Shown in pieces: positions 5,483 to 14,652 of a stretch of 29,361 nt of DNA. Origin of the DNA: UBA1738 sp045538755 (GTDB taxonomy: Bacteria; Bacillota; Clostridia; UBA1381); contig JAZQEC010000034.1 in assembly GCA_045538755.1 (NCBI GenBank), positions 1-29,361 on the forward strand, in the 5' to 3' direction. Each line of letters begins with the position of its first letter. Position 1 is the first letter of the stretch. The notes below the pieces were generated by a model. The model saw nothing but the letters and a program-made list of their open reading frames with translations. It did not search any database and was not told the origin of the DNA. Made by a program: the position numbers and the translations under genes.

Positions 5483-6832
5483 ATGGGGAACTTAAAACAC
5501 ACGATAGCTGCCATAATTGCAGTATCGTTAGTGGGTTCGCTGGCGGCAAGTCAGGCTATGGATTTTGCAGCAGTTACAGCAACCAAGATTGCTCAGGAAA
5601 CAGGAATTACAGATAATGGTCCTGCAGTTTTGGCAGGAGACGGAGAAGGCGAAACGGCAGCTGCTCCTGATTATGTATCAGAACAGCGTGCAATGGTAGG
5701 AAAAGATGCATATATCTTAACATCAGGCGGAAGCATTAATATGAGAGCTGCAGCCGATGTTGAAAGTACAATTTTAGATGTCCTTGAAGTAGGAACTAAA
5801 GTTGCAATCATCGATATTGACGAGGATTGGTTCAAAATTAAAAGCGGTGAATATACAGGCTATGTAAAAACTGAGTTTGTAACGCTTGACTATAATAAGG
5901 TAGAGGAAGTGTTGCTTCAAACGGTAATGTATAGAAAAGGAACAGCTTCACAAAGCATAAATGTTCGTGGCATAGCTGATGAAAATTCGCTTATACTCGC
6001 ACAAATTGGCGAGGGTGCAGCTGTAACAATTCTTAACACCACAGATAACGGTTGGTATGAGGTATATTACGGCGAAAACTACGATGTAGGATTTGTTTCA
6101 GCGGAATATATTGCTATTGGCGATATGGTAAAAAGAGCTGACATTAATAAGCAGCGTGATGCTCAAATTGCAAAGATTGCAAGAAATGCAAAAATTAAAA
6201 CCGAAGCAAAATCTGTATCAGTGAAAATATTGCCAAGCGAGGAAAGCGAAGCAATCGCAACTCTTGAAAACAACGCATCATGCAAGGTTATAAGCGGTGG
6301 AACGAACTGGACAAAAATTATAGTTTTGGCAACAAATCGTATAGGATATGTAAAAACATCTGAGGTTATGGTAGTTACCGAAACAAAAGCGCAGGCGAAA
6401 ACAACTACAAAGGCAAAAAGCAGTACATCTGCAAAAAACTCAAAGACAGCAGCTCCGGCAGCAACAGGAAGCGGCTCAAGTCTGGTTAACGAGGCTGCAA
6501 AATATATAGGAACAAGATACGTTTATGGCGGAACATCGCCTTCAGGATTTGACTGTTCAGGACTTGTTCAGTATGCTTGTAAAAAGCTGGGTGTGTCGGT
6601 AGGCAGATCGGCAAGCGCACAGTATTCAAATGGTGTGGCTGTTTCAAGAAATAATCTTCAGGCAGGAGATTTGATATTCTTCTCAAGAGGCGGCGGGATT
6701 TCACACGTTGCAATTTATGCAGGTGGCGGTCAGGTAATCCACTCACCAAGACCTGGCAAGAGGGTGTGTTATCAGTCACTCAGTACCCTTACACAATCAC
6801 TTAGATATGTGGGTGCAAGAAGAGTTATGTAA
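5483..6832 (+). CDS. Secreted SH3-domain / NlpC-P60 peptidoglycan endopeptidase
   Basis: A 449-residue exported wall hydrolase. Residues 1-25 form a signal peptide (short Lys/His start, hydrophobic core, AASQA). Bacterial SH3 (SH3b) domains follow at about 73-137 (SINMRAAADVESTILDVLEVG), 150-212 (SINVRGIADENSLILAQIGEG) and, more divergent, 238-298. A Lys/Thr/Ala/Ser linker (303-333) leads to the NlpC/P60 domain (335-449). The catalytic triad is visible: Cys358 in FDCSGL, His408 in SHVAIY and His420 in VIHSPRPG. The enzyme should cleave stem peptides, typically D-Glu to diamino acid bonds, with the SH3b domains binding wall. AGGAGG is 6 nt upstream. It is monocistronic (terminator at 6893), with an unusual inverted-repeat operator. 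Confidence 0.93.
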   Translation: MGNLKHTIAAIIAVSLVGSLAASQAMDFAAVTATKIAQETGITDNGPAVLAGDGEGETAAAPDYVSEQRAMVGKDAYILTSGGSINMRAAADVESTILDVLEVGTKVAIIDIDEDWFKIKSGEYTGYVKTEFVTLDYNKVEEVLLQTVMYRKGTASQSINVRGIADENSLILAQIGEGAAVTILNTTDNGWYEVYYGENYDVGFVSAEYIAIGDMVKRADINKQRDAQIAKIARNAKIKTEAKSVSVKILPSEESEAIATLENNASCKVISGGTNWTKIIVLATNRIGYVKTSEVMVVTETKAQAKTTTKAKSSTSAKNSKTAAPAATGSGSSLVNEAAKYIGTRYVYGGTSPSGFDCSGLVQYACKKLGVSVGRSASAQYSNGVAVSRNNLQAGDLIFFSRGGGISHVAIYAGGGQVIHSPRPGKRVCYQSLSTLTQSLRYVGARRVM

Positions 6833-6892
6833 GTTTTAATGGGATATATAAAATATCCAGACTGTTTGTTGGAGAATATAAGAATACTCAAT

Positions 6893-6917
6893 AAAGGGAC
6901 TTTTAAAGTCCCTTTTT
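6893..6917 (+). terminator. Terminator of the NlpC/P60 gene
   Basis: Perfect AAAGGGACTTT/AAAGTCCCTTT hairpin (6893-6903 and 6905-6915) with a run of T on the plus strand. Confidence 0.85.
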
Positions 6918-6959
6918 CTGTGGGAAAAACTATTTTTTGTTGAATAATAGCGCATTTAA

Positions 6960-6988
6960 TTGAAGTTTGAAGAATTTTGTGATATAAT
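6960..6988 (+). promoter_or_regulatory. Predicted promoter of comEC-holA
   Basis: TTGAAG (6960-6965), 17-nt spacer, TATAAT (6983-6988) with an extended -10 TG at 6980-6981. AGGAGGG (7007-7013) follows. Confidence 0.65.
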
Positions 6989-7020
6989 GGATAATAATAT
7001 CATAGCAGGAGGGATTTTCA

Positions 7021-9336
7021 GTGTTTTCCGGATATATGATTATTGCGGTAAGCTATATTTTCGGAGTATGGATAACCTCAAAAGTAGGTATGTCGGCAGC
7101 ATTGTTTATCTTTTTGGCACTTATAACAGCATTTTTCATACGCAAAATTATTGCAAAAAAGTCCAATGCCATCATAATGATTGTAGCAATATTCTTTTTG
7201 GTAGGCGGAATCCGCTATTTTGGAGCATCGGACAATGGGATGTATAGAGAGCTTGGCGAAAAATACGTCACAGCCTCGGGAATAGTTGTTTCGCTGCCGT
7301 CTGCTTCAAACGGAAAATACAAATATCGCTATACGGTTGATGCCGAAAAGTTTATATATCTTGATAAAATATATATTACGAAGCAAAAAATCCTACTTCA
7401 TACCAATGAAACACTTGAGCACGGCGATAAGATAAAATTTTCAGGGTTTTTAGCGGAAATTGAAGGCGCAAAGAACTCAAATGAGTATGATTATGCAAAA
7501 TATTACAAGAGTCTTGGTGTATATAACAGGATATCGACGAGTGAGATAGAAAAAAGCGGCAAAGCAATTTCTTTTAACCCTATATTTTGGATACAAAAAG
7601 GAAAATGTAATGTTTCGGGATTGATTAACAGATTTTTTGAAGGAAACACAGCCGCTCTTTACAAGGCAATAACGGTAGGGGATAAAACGGGATTTTCTCA
7701 AGAATATCGTGACCTGCTTGTCCGAACAGGAATGTCGAGAACACTGTATTCAAGCTACGTCCACATTTCGCTAATTCTCTTTCTTGCCGGCATTTTTACA
7801 AAGGGTAAAACCGACCGTGACTGGCTGGTAATGCTAATGCTTATCTTTTTTGCGTTACTTAACGGGACTTCAGCAACGGCTATAAAAGCGGCAGCACTTT
7901 TGGGAGTTGTATTGTTTCGTAAAGCGATTTTTGGGTTTGCTGACAAAATAGATGTGTTATCTGTTATAGTGCTTGTTATGACTTTAATAGACCCGATGCT
8001 TTGTTATAACGGAGCATTTGTCATTTCAGTAGCATCGACTGTTGTGGTTTATACTTCCTATCCTACTGTGAACCGGGTGTTTTCAAAGAGGTTTACAAAA
8101 GGAAAAGTTGCAAGCAAGATAAAAAGTATGCTGGCTATGTGGATAGTTCTTCTGTTTGGAACACTTCCGTTTGCTGCCTATTTTTATAATGGCACATCGT
8201 TTTACGGAATTCTCATTACATATCTTTTTGTTCCGGTTATATTATTTTTAATGATTACAGCACCGCTCGTAATTGGTATGCATCTTCTTATGGGGACTGC
8301 GCCGATTTTGGGAGATGTGGTGGTATTTCTTCTTGAGATAATAGAAAAAGCGCCATACTTCATAGAAAAACTCCCATTTTGCTATCTTACATTTAAAACT
8401 CCGTCAATCATTGAGATTATTATATTTTATGTGTTTTGGTGGATAAACATAAAATTTGCGAATGGAGAAAAAAATACAATAAATACGAAAGTTCTTATAA
8501 CAGTTTTATGCGGAGCTGTGATTGGGAATATATGCGGAAACGGAGTTAATACGTTATCAATCAATTTTGTGAATGTAGGACAGGGCGACGGTGCGGTTTT
8601 ACACACAAGCCGAGGCGAAGTAATCCTTATTGACGGCGGAGGCGCCAGTCCGCAAGAAACGCGATATAACGTAGGTGAAAGCATCTTTGTGCCATATTTG
8701 ATTGCGCATGGATTTACCGATATTGATGTGGCGGTTTTGTCGCATTACCATAAAGACCATGCAGAAGGGATAGTTGCTGCTGCAAAACGGCTCAAAATAA
8801 AAACCATTGTTATGCCGGGTGCAACGCCAAATAATGAGTATCGTCTGCAAATTGAAAAGATTGCAAAAGAGCGTAATATACGTATTGAGTATTTAAAAGC
8901 GGCGGACGAAATCCGCTTTAAATCAGGGCTTTCATTAAAATTTATCGCACCTAACATAGAACAGCTCAAAAGTGATGATGCAAACGATACTTCTCTTGTT
9001 GTCGAGGTAAGATATGGTGAATTTTGCGGAATTTTCACAGGTGATTCGACGGATAAGATAAATCAAAGCTATCCTGAAAATGTGGATATTTTAAAGGTTT
9101 CACACCATGGCTCAGCGGCGCAAAACGATAAAGAATATATAAAGCACATAAGTCCGGAATTTGCAGTAATAAGTGTCGGCGAGGATAATTCTTATGACCT
9201 ACCCGACGATGAAACGCTAAAAAGACTCAAAGAGGTCGGTGCAAAAGTGCTTCGTACAGATAAGCTTGGCGATATACAGTTTAAAATCAATAAAAACGGA
9301 AAAATGACGTATAGTACATTTTATGGAGGGATATAA
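7021..9336 (+). CDS. comEC: ComEC/Rec2-type DNA channel protein
   Basis: ComEC forms the membrane channel that takes up single-stranded DNA in transformation. The 771-residue product has all three parts: N-terminal helices plus an OB-like segment (about 80-160), the multi-helix Competence domain (about 200-480), and a C-terminal metallo-beta-lactamase domain (about 510-771) with SHYHKDH at 574-580, an early IDGGG, GDST, and VSHHGS. The usual SGLH motif of the Competence domain reads SYVH here (245-248), and the usual Arg-Ala pair is KA. The start is GTG, 7 nt after AGGAGGG. The stop TAA is directly followed by the holA ATG, so the two are translationally linked. Confidence 0.92.
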   Translation: MFSGYMIIAVSYIFGVWITSKVGMSAALFIFLALITAFFIRKIIAKKSNAIIMIVAIFFLVGGIRYFGASDNGMYRELGEKYVTASGIVVSLPSASNGKYKYRYTVDAEKFIYLDKIYITKQKILLHTNETLEHGDKIKFSGFLAEIEGAKNSNEYDYAKYYKSLGVYNRISTSEIEKSGKAISFNPIFWIQKGKCNVSGLINRFFEGNTAALYKAITVGDKTGFSQEYRDLLVRTGMSRTLYSSYVHISLILFLAGIFTKGKTDRDWLVMLMLIFFALLNGTSATAIKAAALLGVVLFRKAIFGFADKIDVLSVIVLVMTLIDPMLCYNGAFVISVASTVVVYTSYPTVNRVFSKRFTKGKVASKIKSMLAMWIVLLFGTLPFAAYFYNGTSFYGILITYLFVPVILFLMITAPLVIGMHLLMGTAPILGDVVVFLLEIIEKAPYFIEKLPFCYLTFKTPSIIEIIIFYVFWWINIKFANGEKNTINTKVLITVLCGAVIGNICGNGVNTLSINFVNVGQGDGAVLHTSRGEVILIDGGGASPQETRYNVGESIFVPYLIAHGFTDIDVAVLSHYHKDHAEGIVAAAKRLKIKTIVMPGATPNNEYRLQIEKIAKERNIRIEYLKAADEIRFKSGLSLKFIAPNIEQLKSDDANDTSLVVEVRYGEFCGIFTGDSTDKINQSYPENVDILKVSHHGSAAQNDKEYIKHISPEFAVISVGEDNSYDLPDDETLKRLKEVGAKVLRTDKLGDIQFKINKNGKMTYSTFYGGI

Positions 9337-10347
9337 ATGGCGGCAAAGGAAGATAATTTTTTGAAGCTCAAGCAACAGATAAAAAAGGGCGAGACAGGGA
9401 ATTTGTACCTGTTTTTCGGCGAGGAGATTTTTGTGAAAAATCTATATCTTGAGCAGCTTAAAAAGCTAATTCCCGACGATGGCCTTGGCGATTTTAATCG
9501 CATAATTTTAGACGGCAAAGAGCTTGATTTTGATAAAATAGACGATGCACTAAACTCCTTTCCGATGATGGCAGAAAAGAAATTGGTTGTTATAAAAAAC
9601 AGCGGAATTTTTAGGTCTGCAAATGAAGATACAAAGGAATTCTGGCAGACAAAGCTTGCAGACGTTCCCGATTATGTCCTGCTTATTTTCGATGAGCAAG
9701 AGGTTGATAAGAGAAGCGTTTTATATAAGGCTGTGACAAAAAACGGACTTTGTGTTGAGTTTGCATATATGAAGGATTATGAGGTTTCTGCGTGGGTTGT
9801 CCGTGAAGCGCAGAAAGCAGGCAAAAAAATCGGTAAAAGTGAGGCAGAATACCTTGTGGGTATGTGCGATGCCGGCATTTCAAATGTGAAAAATGAGCTT
9901 GATAAGCTCATCAACTACTCAGGTGCCGAAATCTACAAATCCGATATTGATAAGGTAGTATCAAAACCGCTTTCGATTGTGATTTTTGAGGTTACAGATG
10001 CAATTATGCAAGGAAATGCTGACCGCGCAATGTCTGTGATACTGAAAATGAAGGAAAACAAGGAATCGGCATTTAATATTTTGTACCTTTTATCGTCGGC
10101 ATTTGATAAAATGCTTTATGCAAAGCTTCTTTTGGAAAATGGAGCAACTTATGATATGATAGCAAGTAAATTAAAGCTTGCGCCGTTTATAACAAGAAAA
10201 TATATCGATGGAGCAAGAGGATTTTCGGCAGATTTTTTGAAGGAAAGAATTTGTCGTACCGCTGAATGTGACCTGTCCGTAAAACAAGGCGAAAAGGACG
10301 AATGGTCGGCACTTTTTGAATATGTTTTTGAGTGCCTTAAAAGATAG
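9337..10347 (+). CDS. holA: DNA polymerase III subunit delta
   Basis: HolA is the clamp-loader subunit that opens the beta clamp. The 336-residue length is normal. Recognisable parts are the N-terminal fold (GNLYLFFGEEIFVKNLYLEQL), the FPMMAEKKLVVIKN strand, the DYVLLIFDEQEVDKRS segment and the middle helical domain (KNELDKLINYSG, then NILYLLSSAFDKML). The ATG immediately follows the comEC stop; its SD (GGAGGG, ~9325) is inside comEC. The comEC-holA pair is conserved in Bacillota. A hairpin terminator follows 30 nt after the stop. Confidence 0.93.
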   Translation: MAAKEDNFLKLKQQIKKGETGNLYLFFGEEIFVKNLYLEQLKKLIPDDGLGDFNRIILDGKELDFDKIDDALNSFPMMAEKKLVVIKNSGIFRSANEDTKEFWQTKLADVPDYVLLIFDEQEVDKRSVLYKAVTKNGLCVEFAYMKDYEVSAWVVREAQKAGKKIGKSEAEYLVGMCDAGISNVKNELDKLINYSGAEIYKSDIDKVVSKPLSIVIFEVTDAIMQGNADRAMSVILKMKENKESAFNILYLLSSAFDKMLYAKLLLENGATYDMIASKLKLAPFITRKYIDGARGFSADFLKERICRTAECDLSVKQGEKDEWSALFEYVFECLKR

Positions 10348-10377
10348 AATATTTACGCTAAAAAATTTAAGAAATAG

Positions 10378-10410
10378 AAAATGCGGAGCGCAAGTCAGCG
10401 CTCCGCATTT
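10378..10410 (+). terminator. Terminator-like hairpin after holA
   Basis: Perfect 13-bp stem AAATGCGGAGCGC... (10379-10391 with 10398-10410) and a 6-nt loop. The T run after it is short, but the A/T flanks make it usable in either direction. Confidence 0.75.
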
Positions 10411-10420
10411 ATTGTATAAA

Positions 10421-10504
10421 GAAAACCAGCGATAGTCGCGTGGTTTCGGTAGAGGTGTCCCCAGAATAAATATCCACGTGCTATGCACGTGGATATTTAT
10501 TCTG
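10421..10504. repeat. Double-hairpin unit, IS200/REP-like, between holA and rho
   Basis: Hairpin A: AAACCA-GCGA/TCGC-g-TGGTTT (10423-10446). A 15-nt spacer follows, then hairpin B, two perfect 20-bp arms at 10462-10481 and 10485-10504 around TAT with core CCACGTGC/GCACGTGG. There is no T run of terminator type. The two-hairpin layout resembles an end of an IS200/IS605-type element or a non-autonomous derivative (PATE/REP); no transposase is nearby. The family assignment is inference. Confidence 0.5.
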
Positions 10505-10511
10505 CAAAAAT

Positions 10512-11819
10512 CTATTTTTTGTAATACTTTATAACAGTATCTGTAAAATCTTTGTTCGTGTCAGTGCTTTTCATAAACTGCAACAGCTTTGCCATAGTGT
10601 CATAGCTGTTTTGGGAATTGGTATTTCTGCGAATTGCCCAAGATGCTTCGGTTTCTGTGGCGGTAAGCAGTTCTTCTTCGCGTCTGGTTCCGGATTTTAG
10701 TATATCTATTGCCGGGAAAATACGTCTTTCCTGCAAACCACGGTCAAGCTTTAATTCCATATTTCCCGTTCCCTTAAATTCTTCAAAAATAACCTCGTCC
10801 ATACGTGAGCCTGTTTCGACAAGTGCAGTTGCCAAAATCGTAAGACTTCCGCCTTCTTCGATATTTCGTGCTGCGCCAAAGAATTTTTTTGGCTTAATAA
10901 GAGCATCAGGGTCGAGTCCGCCCGACAGTGTTCTGCCAGTCGGTGTAACTGTAAGATTATAAGCGCGTGCAAGACGTGTGATGGAGTCCATAAGAATTAC
11001 AACGTCTTTTTTCTGCTCAACAAGGCGCATCGCACGCTCTAAAACCATATCAGCACATTTTGTATGATTTTCGGGAGTCTGGTCAAAGGTTGAGTAGATG
11101 ACCTCGCCGCTGATAGAACGGCGCATATCAGTTACTTCTTCAGGACGTTCGTCAATCAAAAGAACAATCAGCTTAACATCAGGGTGATTTTTTGAAATTG
11201 ACTGTGCAATTTGTTTTATAAGTGTTGTTTTTCCAGCTTTGGGCGGTGCAACAATCATTCCTCTTTGACCTTTTCCGATTGGTGCGATGATATCGAGAAT
11301 GCGCGAAGCATATTTATCCTTTTCGCCTGTTTCAAGGTGCAATTTTTCCTTTGGATAAATAGGAGTAAGGCGTTCAAAACTTTTTCGTTTCAATGCAACC
11401 TCAAGATTGTCGCCATTTATCTTTTTTACAAATAAAAGCGGAGAGTATTTATCGTCTTCTTGTGAAGGCTTTGCATCGCCCATAATTTCATCGCCTGTTT
11501 TCAGGTTAAAACGGCGGATTTGGGTTGGAGAAACGTAGATGTCATTTTCGCCCGAGCGGTAGTTTTCAAACCGCAAAAAGCCGAATCCGTCGGCTAAGAC
11601 TTCCAAAACCCCGCAAACTTCAATTACGTCGGCAGGGCGTTGATGTTTCTTTGACGAAGGCTTATCCTGCTCTTTTGAGCGGTTTTCTTCACGTTTTTTT
11701 AATATATGTTCCACCAGCTCCTCTTTTTTGAGCGCTGAAATTTTTGGTATTTCAAGCCCTTGTGCAAGCTGTTTCAATTCCTCTTTGGTTTTACGTAAAA
11801 GTTCTAATTTTTCTTCCAA
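10512..11819 (-). CDS. rho: Transcription termination factor Rho
   Basis: Rho is the hexameric RNA helicase of factor-dependent termination. Domains in order: a Rho_N helical motif (LKQLAQGLEIPKISALKKEELV, residues ~15-35), a basic linker with KKHQRP, the cold-shock RNA-binding domain (VLADGFGFLRF, DIYVSPTQIRRF), and the RecA-type ATPase with PPKAGKT (Walker A), VILMDSITRLARAYN (Walker B) and the LSGG...DPDAL secondary site. I favour the TTG at 11819 as start: GAGG is 7 nt upstream, whereas the GTG at 11825 almost abuts that SD. It is the last gene of a long operon, 15 nt after the CvpA-like gene. Confidence 0.95.
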   Translation of the reverse strand: MEEKLELLRKTKEELKQLAQGLEIPKISALKKEELVEHILKKREENRSKEQDKPSSKKHQRPADVIEVCGVLEVLADGFGFLRFENYRSGENDIYVSPTQIRRFNLKTGDEIMGDAKPSQEDDKYSPLLFVKKINGDNLEVALKRKSFERLTPIYPKEKLHLETGEKDKYASRILDIIAPIGKGQRGMIVAPPKAGKTTLIKQIAQSISKNHPDVKLIVLLIDERPEEVTDMRRSISGEVIYSTFDQTPENHTKCADMVLERAMRLVEQKKDVVILMDSITRLARAYNLTVTPTGRTLSGGLDPDALIKPKKFFGAARNIEEGGSLTILATALVETGSRMDEVIFEEFKGTGNMELKLDRGLQERRIFPAIDILKSGTRREEELLTATETEASWAIRRNTNSQNSYDTMAKLLQFMKSTDTNKDFTDTVIKYYKK

Positions 11820-11834
11820 AATCACACCTCAATT

Positions 11835-12527
11835 CTATACAAACAATGATAAAAGCAAGTTGTTGTCATAAAAATATTTAACAATATACGTTGAATTAAC
11901 AGCGTCCTGAACTACTGACAAATTATTGGTAGGTGTTAAAAGGCTTATAAGCCCGCAAATTATGTAAACTGCCAAAAGTGCATTGAAAATGCCAAGGACA
12001 GCGCCGAGTGTACGGTTAAGTGCCTTAAGCCCAGGTAGCTCGAAAAGGCTTTCCAAAATTTTAAGTGCAAGGAAGACAAATATCTTTACCACCGCAAAAA
12101 GCACGAAAAGTGAAATCAGTCTTAGCATCAGCAGAGTGATGGTGTCGGTGATAACCTCCAAAACATTATTTTTAATCTCCGACATTTCTGTAATAGTTTC
12201 TTCGATGCTGTCGGATAAAAATTTCGGAAGAGACAGCGCATCACAAATCGCAAGTGCCTGCTCGGTATCGGAGGTGTCGGTGTCCTCGGGAAGCGATTCC
12301 TTTTCGTATGTCTTTGTGATGTTTTGGCTTACCATAGTTTTAATATTGTCGCCCAGCGGTGATTTTTGCATAAAATCAAGCACTATTGGCTGGAATGAAA
12401 CAAATAGAATTGCCGTTAGCAAAAGAGAAACAATAGTTCGTGATGAACTTATAAATCCCTTTTTTGCTGCAGCTATTACAAAGAATGCAATAACTGCAAT
12501 TAAAATAATATCCCATATAATTCCCAT
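11835..12527 (-). CDS. CvpA family membrane protein
   Basis: A 230-residue membrane protein with an N-terminal CvpA pattern: a first helix (IIWDIILIAVIAFFVIAAA), then KKGFISS, then further helices. A polar, acidic segment of about 75 residues (KTYEKESLPEDTDTSDTEQ and on) separates these from two more helices, with the conserved LNRTLGAVLGIFNALLAVYI near residue 175. CvpA was named for colicin V production in E. coli; in Bacillota the role is unclear (envelope stress or division have been proposed). It lies between the DUF5711 gene and rho in the same operon. Confidence 0.8.
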   Translation of the reverse strand: MGIIWDIILIAVIAFFVIAAAKKGFISSSRTIVSLLLTAILFVSFQPIVLDFMQKSPLGDNIKTMVSQNITKTYEKESLPEDTDTSDTEQALAICDALSLPKFLSDSIEETITEMSEIKNNVLEVITDTITLLMLRLISLFVLFAVVKIFVFLALKILESLFELPGLKALNRTLGAVLGIFNALLAVYIICGLISLLTPTNNLSVVQDAVNSTYIVKYFYDNNLLLSLFV

Positions 12528-12556
12528 AATTTATTTTACTCCTTTTGTACAGGTAA

Positions 12557-13909
12557 TTAGGTGGCAGGTGCCATTACAGTTTCACGTTTTTCCTGTTTTG
12601 TCAACTTTTTAAATTGAATGCTTGATGAATAGACACAGAATGCATTTTTAGGGCCTATTGCAAGAAGCTGTTGTATATTTGAATCGCAAGACGCGCGCAA
12701 GAATTTTTTGCCTTTAAAGTCGGTAATAATTACGTCTCGTCCGCTATTATATGCTATATAATCCGATTTGATGCTTACACAATCAGGGATGGTTTCAGGG
12801 GTTAGCGGTGCATAAGCCTTTCCGCCTGCAGATAAAATGATAATTTCGCCTGCACCACCAACTTCAAAAAGCAGGAGCTTTGAACCGTTCTTGGCGATTG
12901 CGTAGTTTTTAAGGAGTTTATTTTCAAAACTATAATCCCAGAGTATTTTGCCTCTTTTATTAATTCCGACACAGCGGCTGTCGGCGATTGCATTTAGCCT
13001 GTCGCCGCAGTATTCAAGGTCAAAGATGAGGGAATCCTTGAAATTATCCGTTTTGTATTTTGTTTTGCCGTCAACTCCGAAGCAGGTGATAAAGCTATCA
13101 GCACCTGAGTCAGTGTTTAGAAGCGACACAGCAACGCTGCGGTCTTTTGAAATGGCAGCATCTAAAATATTATATGAACCGGAATCCCACGCGAAAACAA
13201 TTTGTCCGCTTTTATTGAAAACAGCTACCTGACCTTTGAAGTACTCCTTTTCTGTTACGGCGACAATATCGCCCTTTTCGGATAAATCCGCCGTTATGAT
13301 GTTTTCAGGAGTTTTTGATGTAAAGAGCTCTTTTTTGCCTTTGTAAAGGCTGACCTTTTTAGCGCCTGTCTCACTTATAAGAACATACTCACCTCGGACA
13401 ACTAAAGAAGGAGATTGCATTTGAATGGGAAGTTCCCACAAAAGGTCGCCCTTTTTGCTGTATGCACGGTAGCGTGTTTCGTTTACGGAAAGGATTGAGT
13501 CGCCATATTCGGCATACTGTGCGTTTTCGGCTGCGTCCAAAGCTATGGGCCTTGCGTCGCCTGATGCCTGCGCAGTTGTATCCTTTGTTGTAAGCTCTGC
13601 AGTGCCTTCTTGCGAAATTATCTGCTCTTGCTCTGTATATCCGAGTGCCTTTTCAAGCTCTTCCTGTTCGGACGCAGGAATCATAGTAGGTTTCGGCTGG
13701 GGTATTGATGTATCATCAAGGTAAAGTTGAAGCTCGACAGGAAGCGGTATATGCAGCATATTGCAGATGCCGATGACATTTTGCTTGAAGTTAACTGTAT
13801 ATGTGTGCAAAAAAGGTACATTTATGCCAGATTGAACGATTGCAAACAAAACTGCACCGCAAAGGCATAAAACAGCGATAACAAGTTTTAAAATATTACC
13901 TTTTTTCAT
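12557..13909 (-). CDS. DUF5711 family membrane-anchored beta-propeller protein
   Basis: A 450-residue protein of unknown function that matches DUF5711 as found in Clostridia. One N-terminal helix (LKLVIAVLCLCGAVLFAIV) anchors it. A Pro/Glu/Gln-rich linker of about 80 residues precedes a repeat region (~125-435) of beta-propeller type, with recurring blades such as KKGDLLWELP, KSGQIVFAWDSG and KRGKILWDYS. The propeller should be outside the cell. The start is the ATG at 13909, which overlaps the truA stop by one base (TGATG); GGAGGT is 9 nt upstream. The short gap to CvpA and rho indicates co-transcription. Confidence 0.8.
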   Translation of the reverse strand: MKKGNILKLVIAVLCLCGAVLFAIVQSGINVPFLHTYTVNFKQNVIGICNMLHIPLPVELQLYLDDTSIPQPKPTMIPASEQEELEKALGYTEQEQIISQEGTAELTTKDTTAQASGDARPIALDAAENAQYAEYGDSILSVNETRYRAYSKKGDLLWELPIQMQSPSLVVRGEYVLISETGAKKVSLYKGKKELFTSKTPENIITADLSEKGDIVAVTEKEYFKGQVAVFNKSGQIVFAWDSGSYNILDAAISKDRSVAVSLLNTDSGADSFITCFGVDGKTKYKTDNFKDSLIFDLEYCGDRLNAIADSRCVGINKRGKILWDYSFENKLLKNYAIAKNGSKLLLFEVGGAGEIIILSAGGKAYAPLTPETIPDCVSIKSDYIAYNSGRDVIITDFKGKKFLRASCDSNIQQLLAIGPKNAFCVYSSSIQFKKLTKQEKRETVMAPAT

Positions 13910-14643
13910 CAATAATACACCTCCGTTAAAAAAAGTCCCTGCGGCGGCGCTGTGATGCCGGCGCGTTTTCTGTCTCCTGATGAAATTATATCTGCCATTT
14001 CATCGGGATTTATTTTGCCGCACCCTGCAAATGCGAGAGTGCCTGCGATTATGCGAACCATATTATATAAAAATCCGTTGCCTGTAACCGTTATCTTGAT
14101 AAGGTCGCCGTCTTTTGTAACATCAAGCGAATAAATGGTACGGACTGTGGTTTTCACTGTAAAACCGCTTGCCGCAAACCCGATAAAATCATGCTCACCT
14201 AAAAAAGCTTCTGCTGCCTTTTGCATTTTTGAAAGGTCGGTTTTATACGGAAAATGCCATGCGTAGTTAGTCTTAAAAACATCGGGAAAACGTGAATTTA
14301 GAATATAATAAGTGTAGCATTTCTTCTTTGCTGAATATCTTGAGTTAAAATCTTGGTCAACATCTTCTGCTAAAAGACAGATAATGTCGTTTGGAAGATG
14401 TGTATTAAGTGCAAGCGGAAGCTTGTCACAAGGAATTTTTGTTTCTGATTTAAAATTGCAGACAAATTGCTTTGCATGAACGCCGGTATCTGTTCTGCTG
14501 CAACCGACAAGCTGCGGTTTTGCGCCTAAAAGTGTAAAAATCGCTTTTTCAAGTGTTTCCTGAACTGTTATAGCATTTTTTTGAGTCTGCCAGCCGTGAT
14601 AGGCGCTGCCGTCGTATTGAAGTGTAAGCTTTATATTACGCAT
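13909..14643 (-). CDS. truA: tRNA pseudouridine(38-40) synthase TruA
   Basis: TruA converts uridines 38-40 of the tRNA anticodon arm to pseudouridine. The 244 residues include the opening LTLQYDGSAYHGWQTQ, the catalytic aspartate motif GCSRTDTGVHA with Asp52, SARYSAKKKCYTY-like core elements (FNSRYSAKKKCYTY), and the C-terminal GNGFLYNMVRIIAGTL. It lies just after ecfT (9 nt) and overlaps the following DUF5711 gene by one base. truA adjacent to an ECF module is common in Bacillota. Confidence 0.96.
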   Translation of the reverse strand: MRNIKLTLQYDGSAYHGWQTQKNAITVQETLEKAIFTLLGAKPQLVGCSRTDTGVHAKQFVCNFKSETKIPCDKLPLALNTHLPNDIICLLAEDVDQDFNSRYSAKKKCYTYYILNSRFPDVFKTNYAWHFPYKTDLSKMQKAAEAFLGEHDFIGFAASGFTVKTTVRTIYSLDVTKDGDLIKITVTGNGFLYNMVRIIAGTLAFAGCGKINPDEMADIISSGDRKRAGITAPPQGLFLTEVYY

Positions 14644-14652
14644 ATTACCACC

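Noticed and set aside
10462..10504. Perfect palindrome as the rho gene terminator
   Set aside because: No T run follows it on the minus strand (GGGGACACC follows), and it is joined to a second hairpin in a compound unit.
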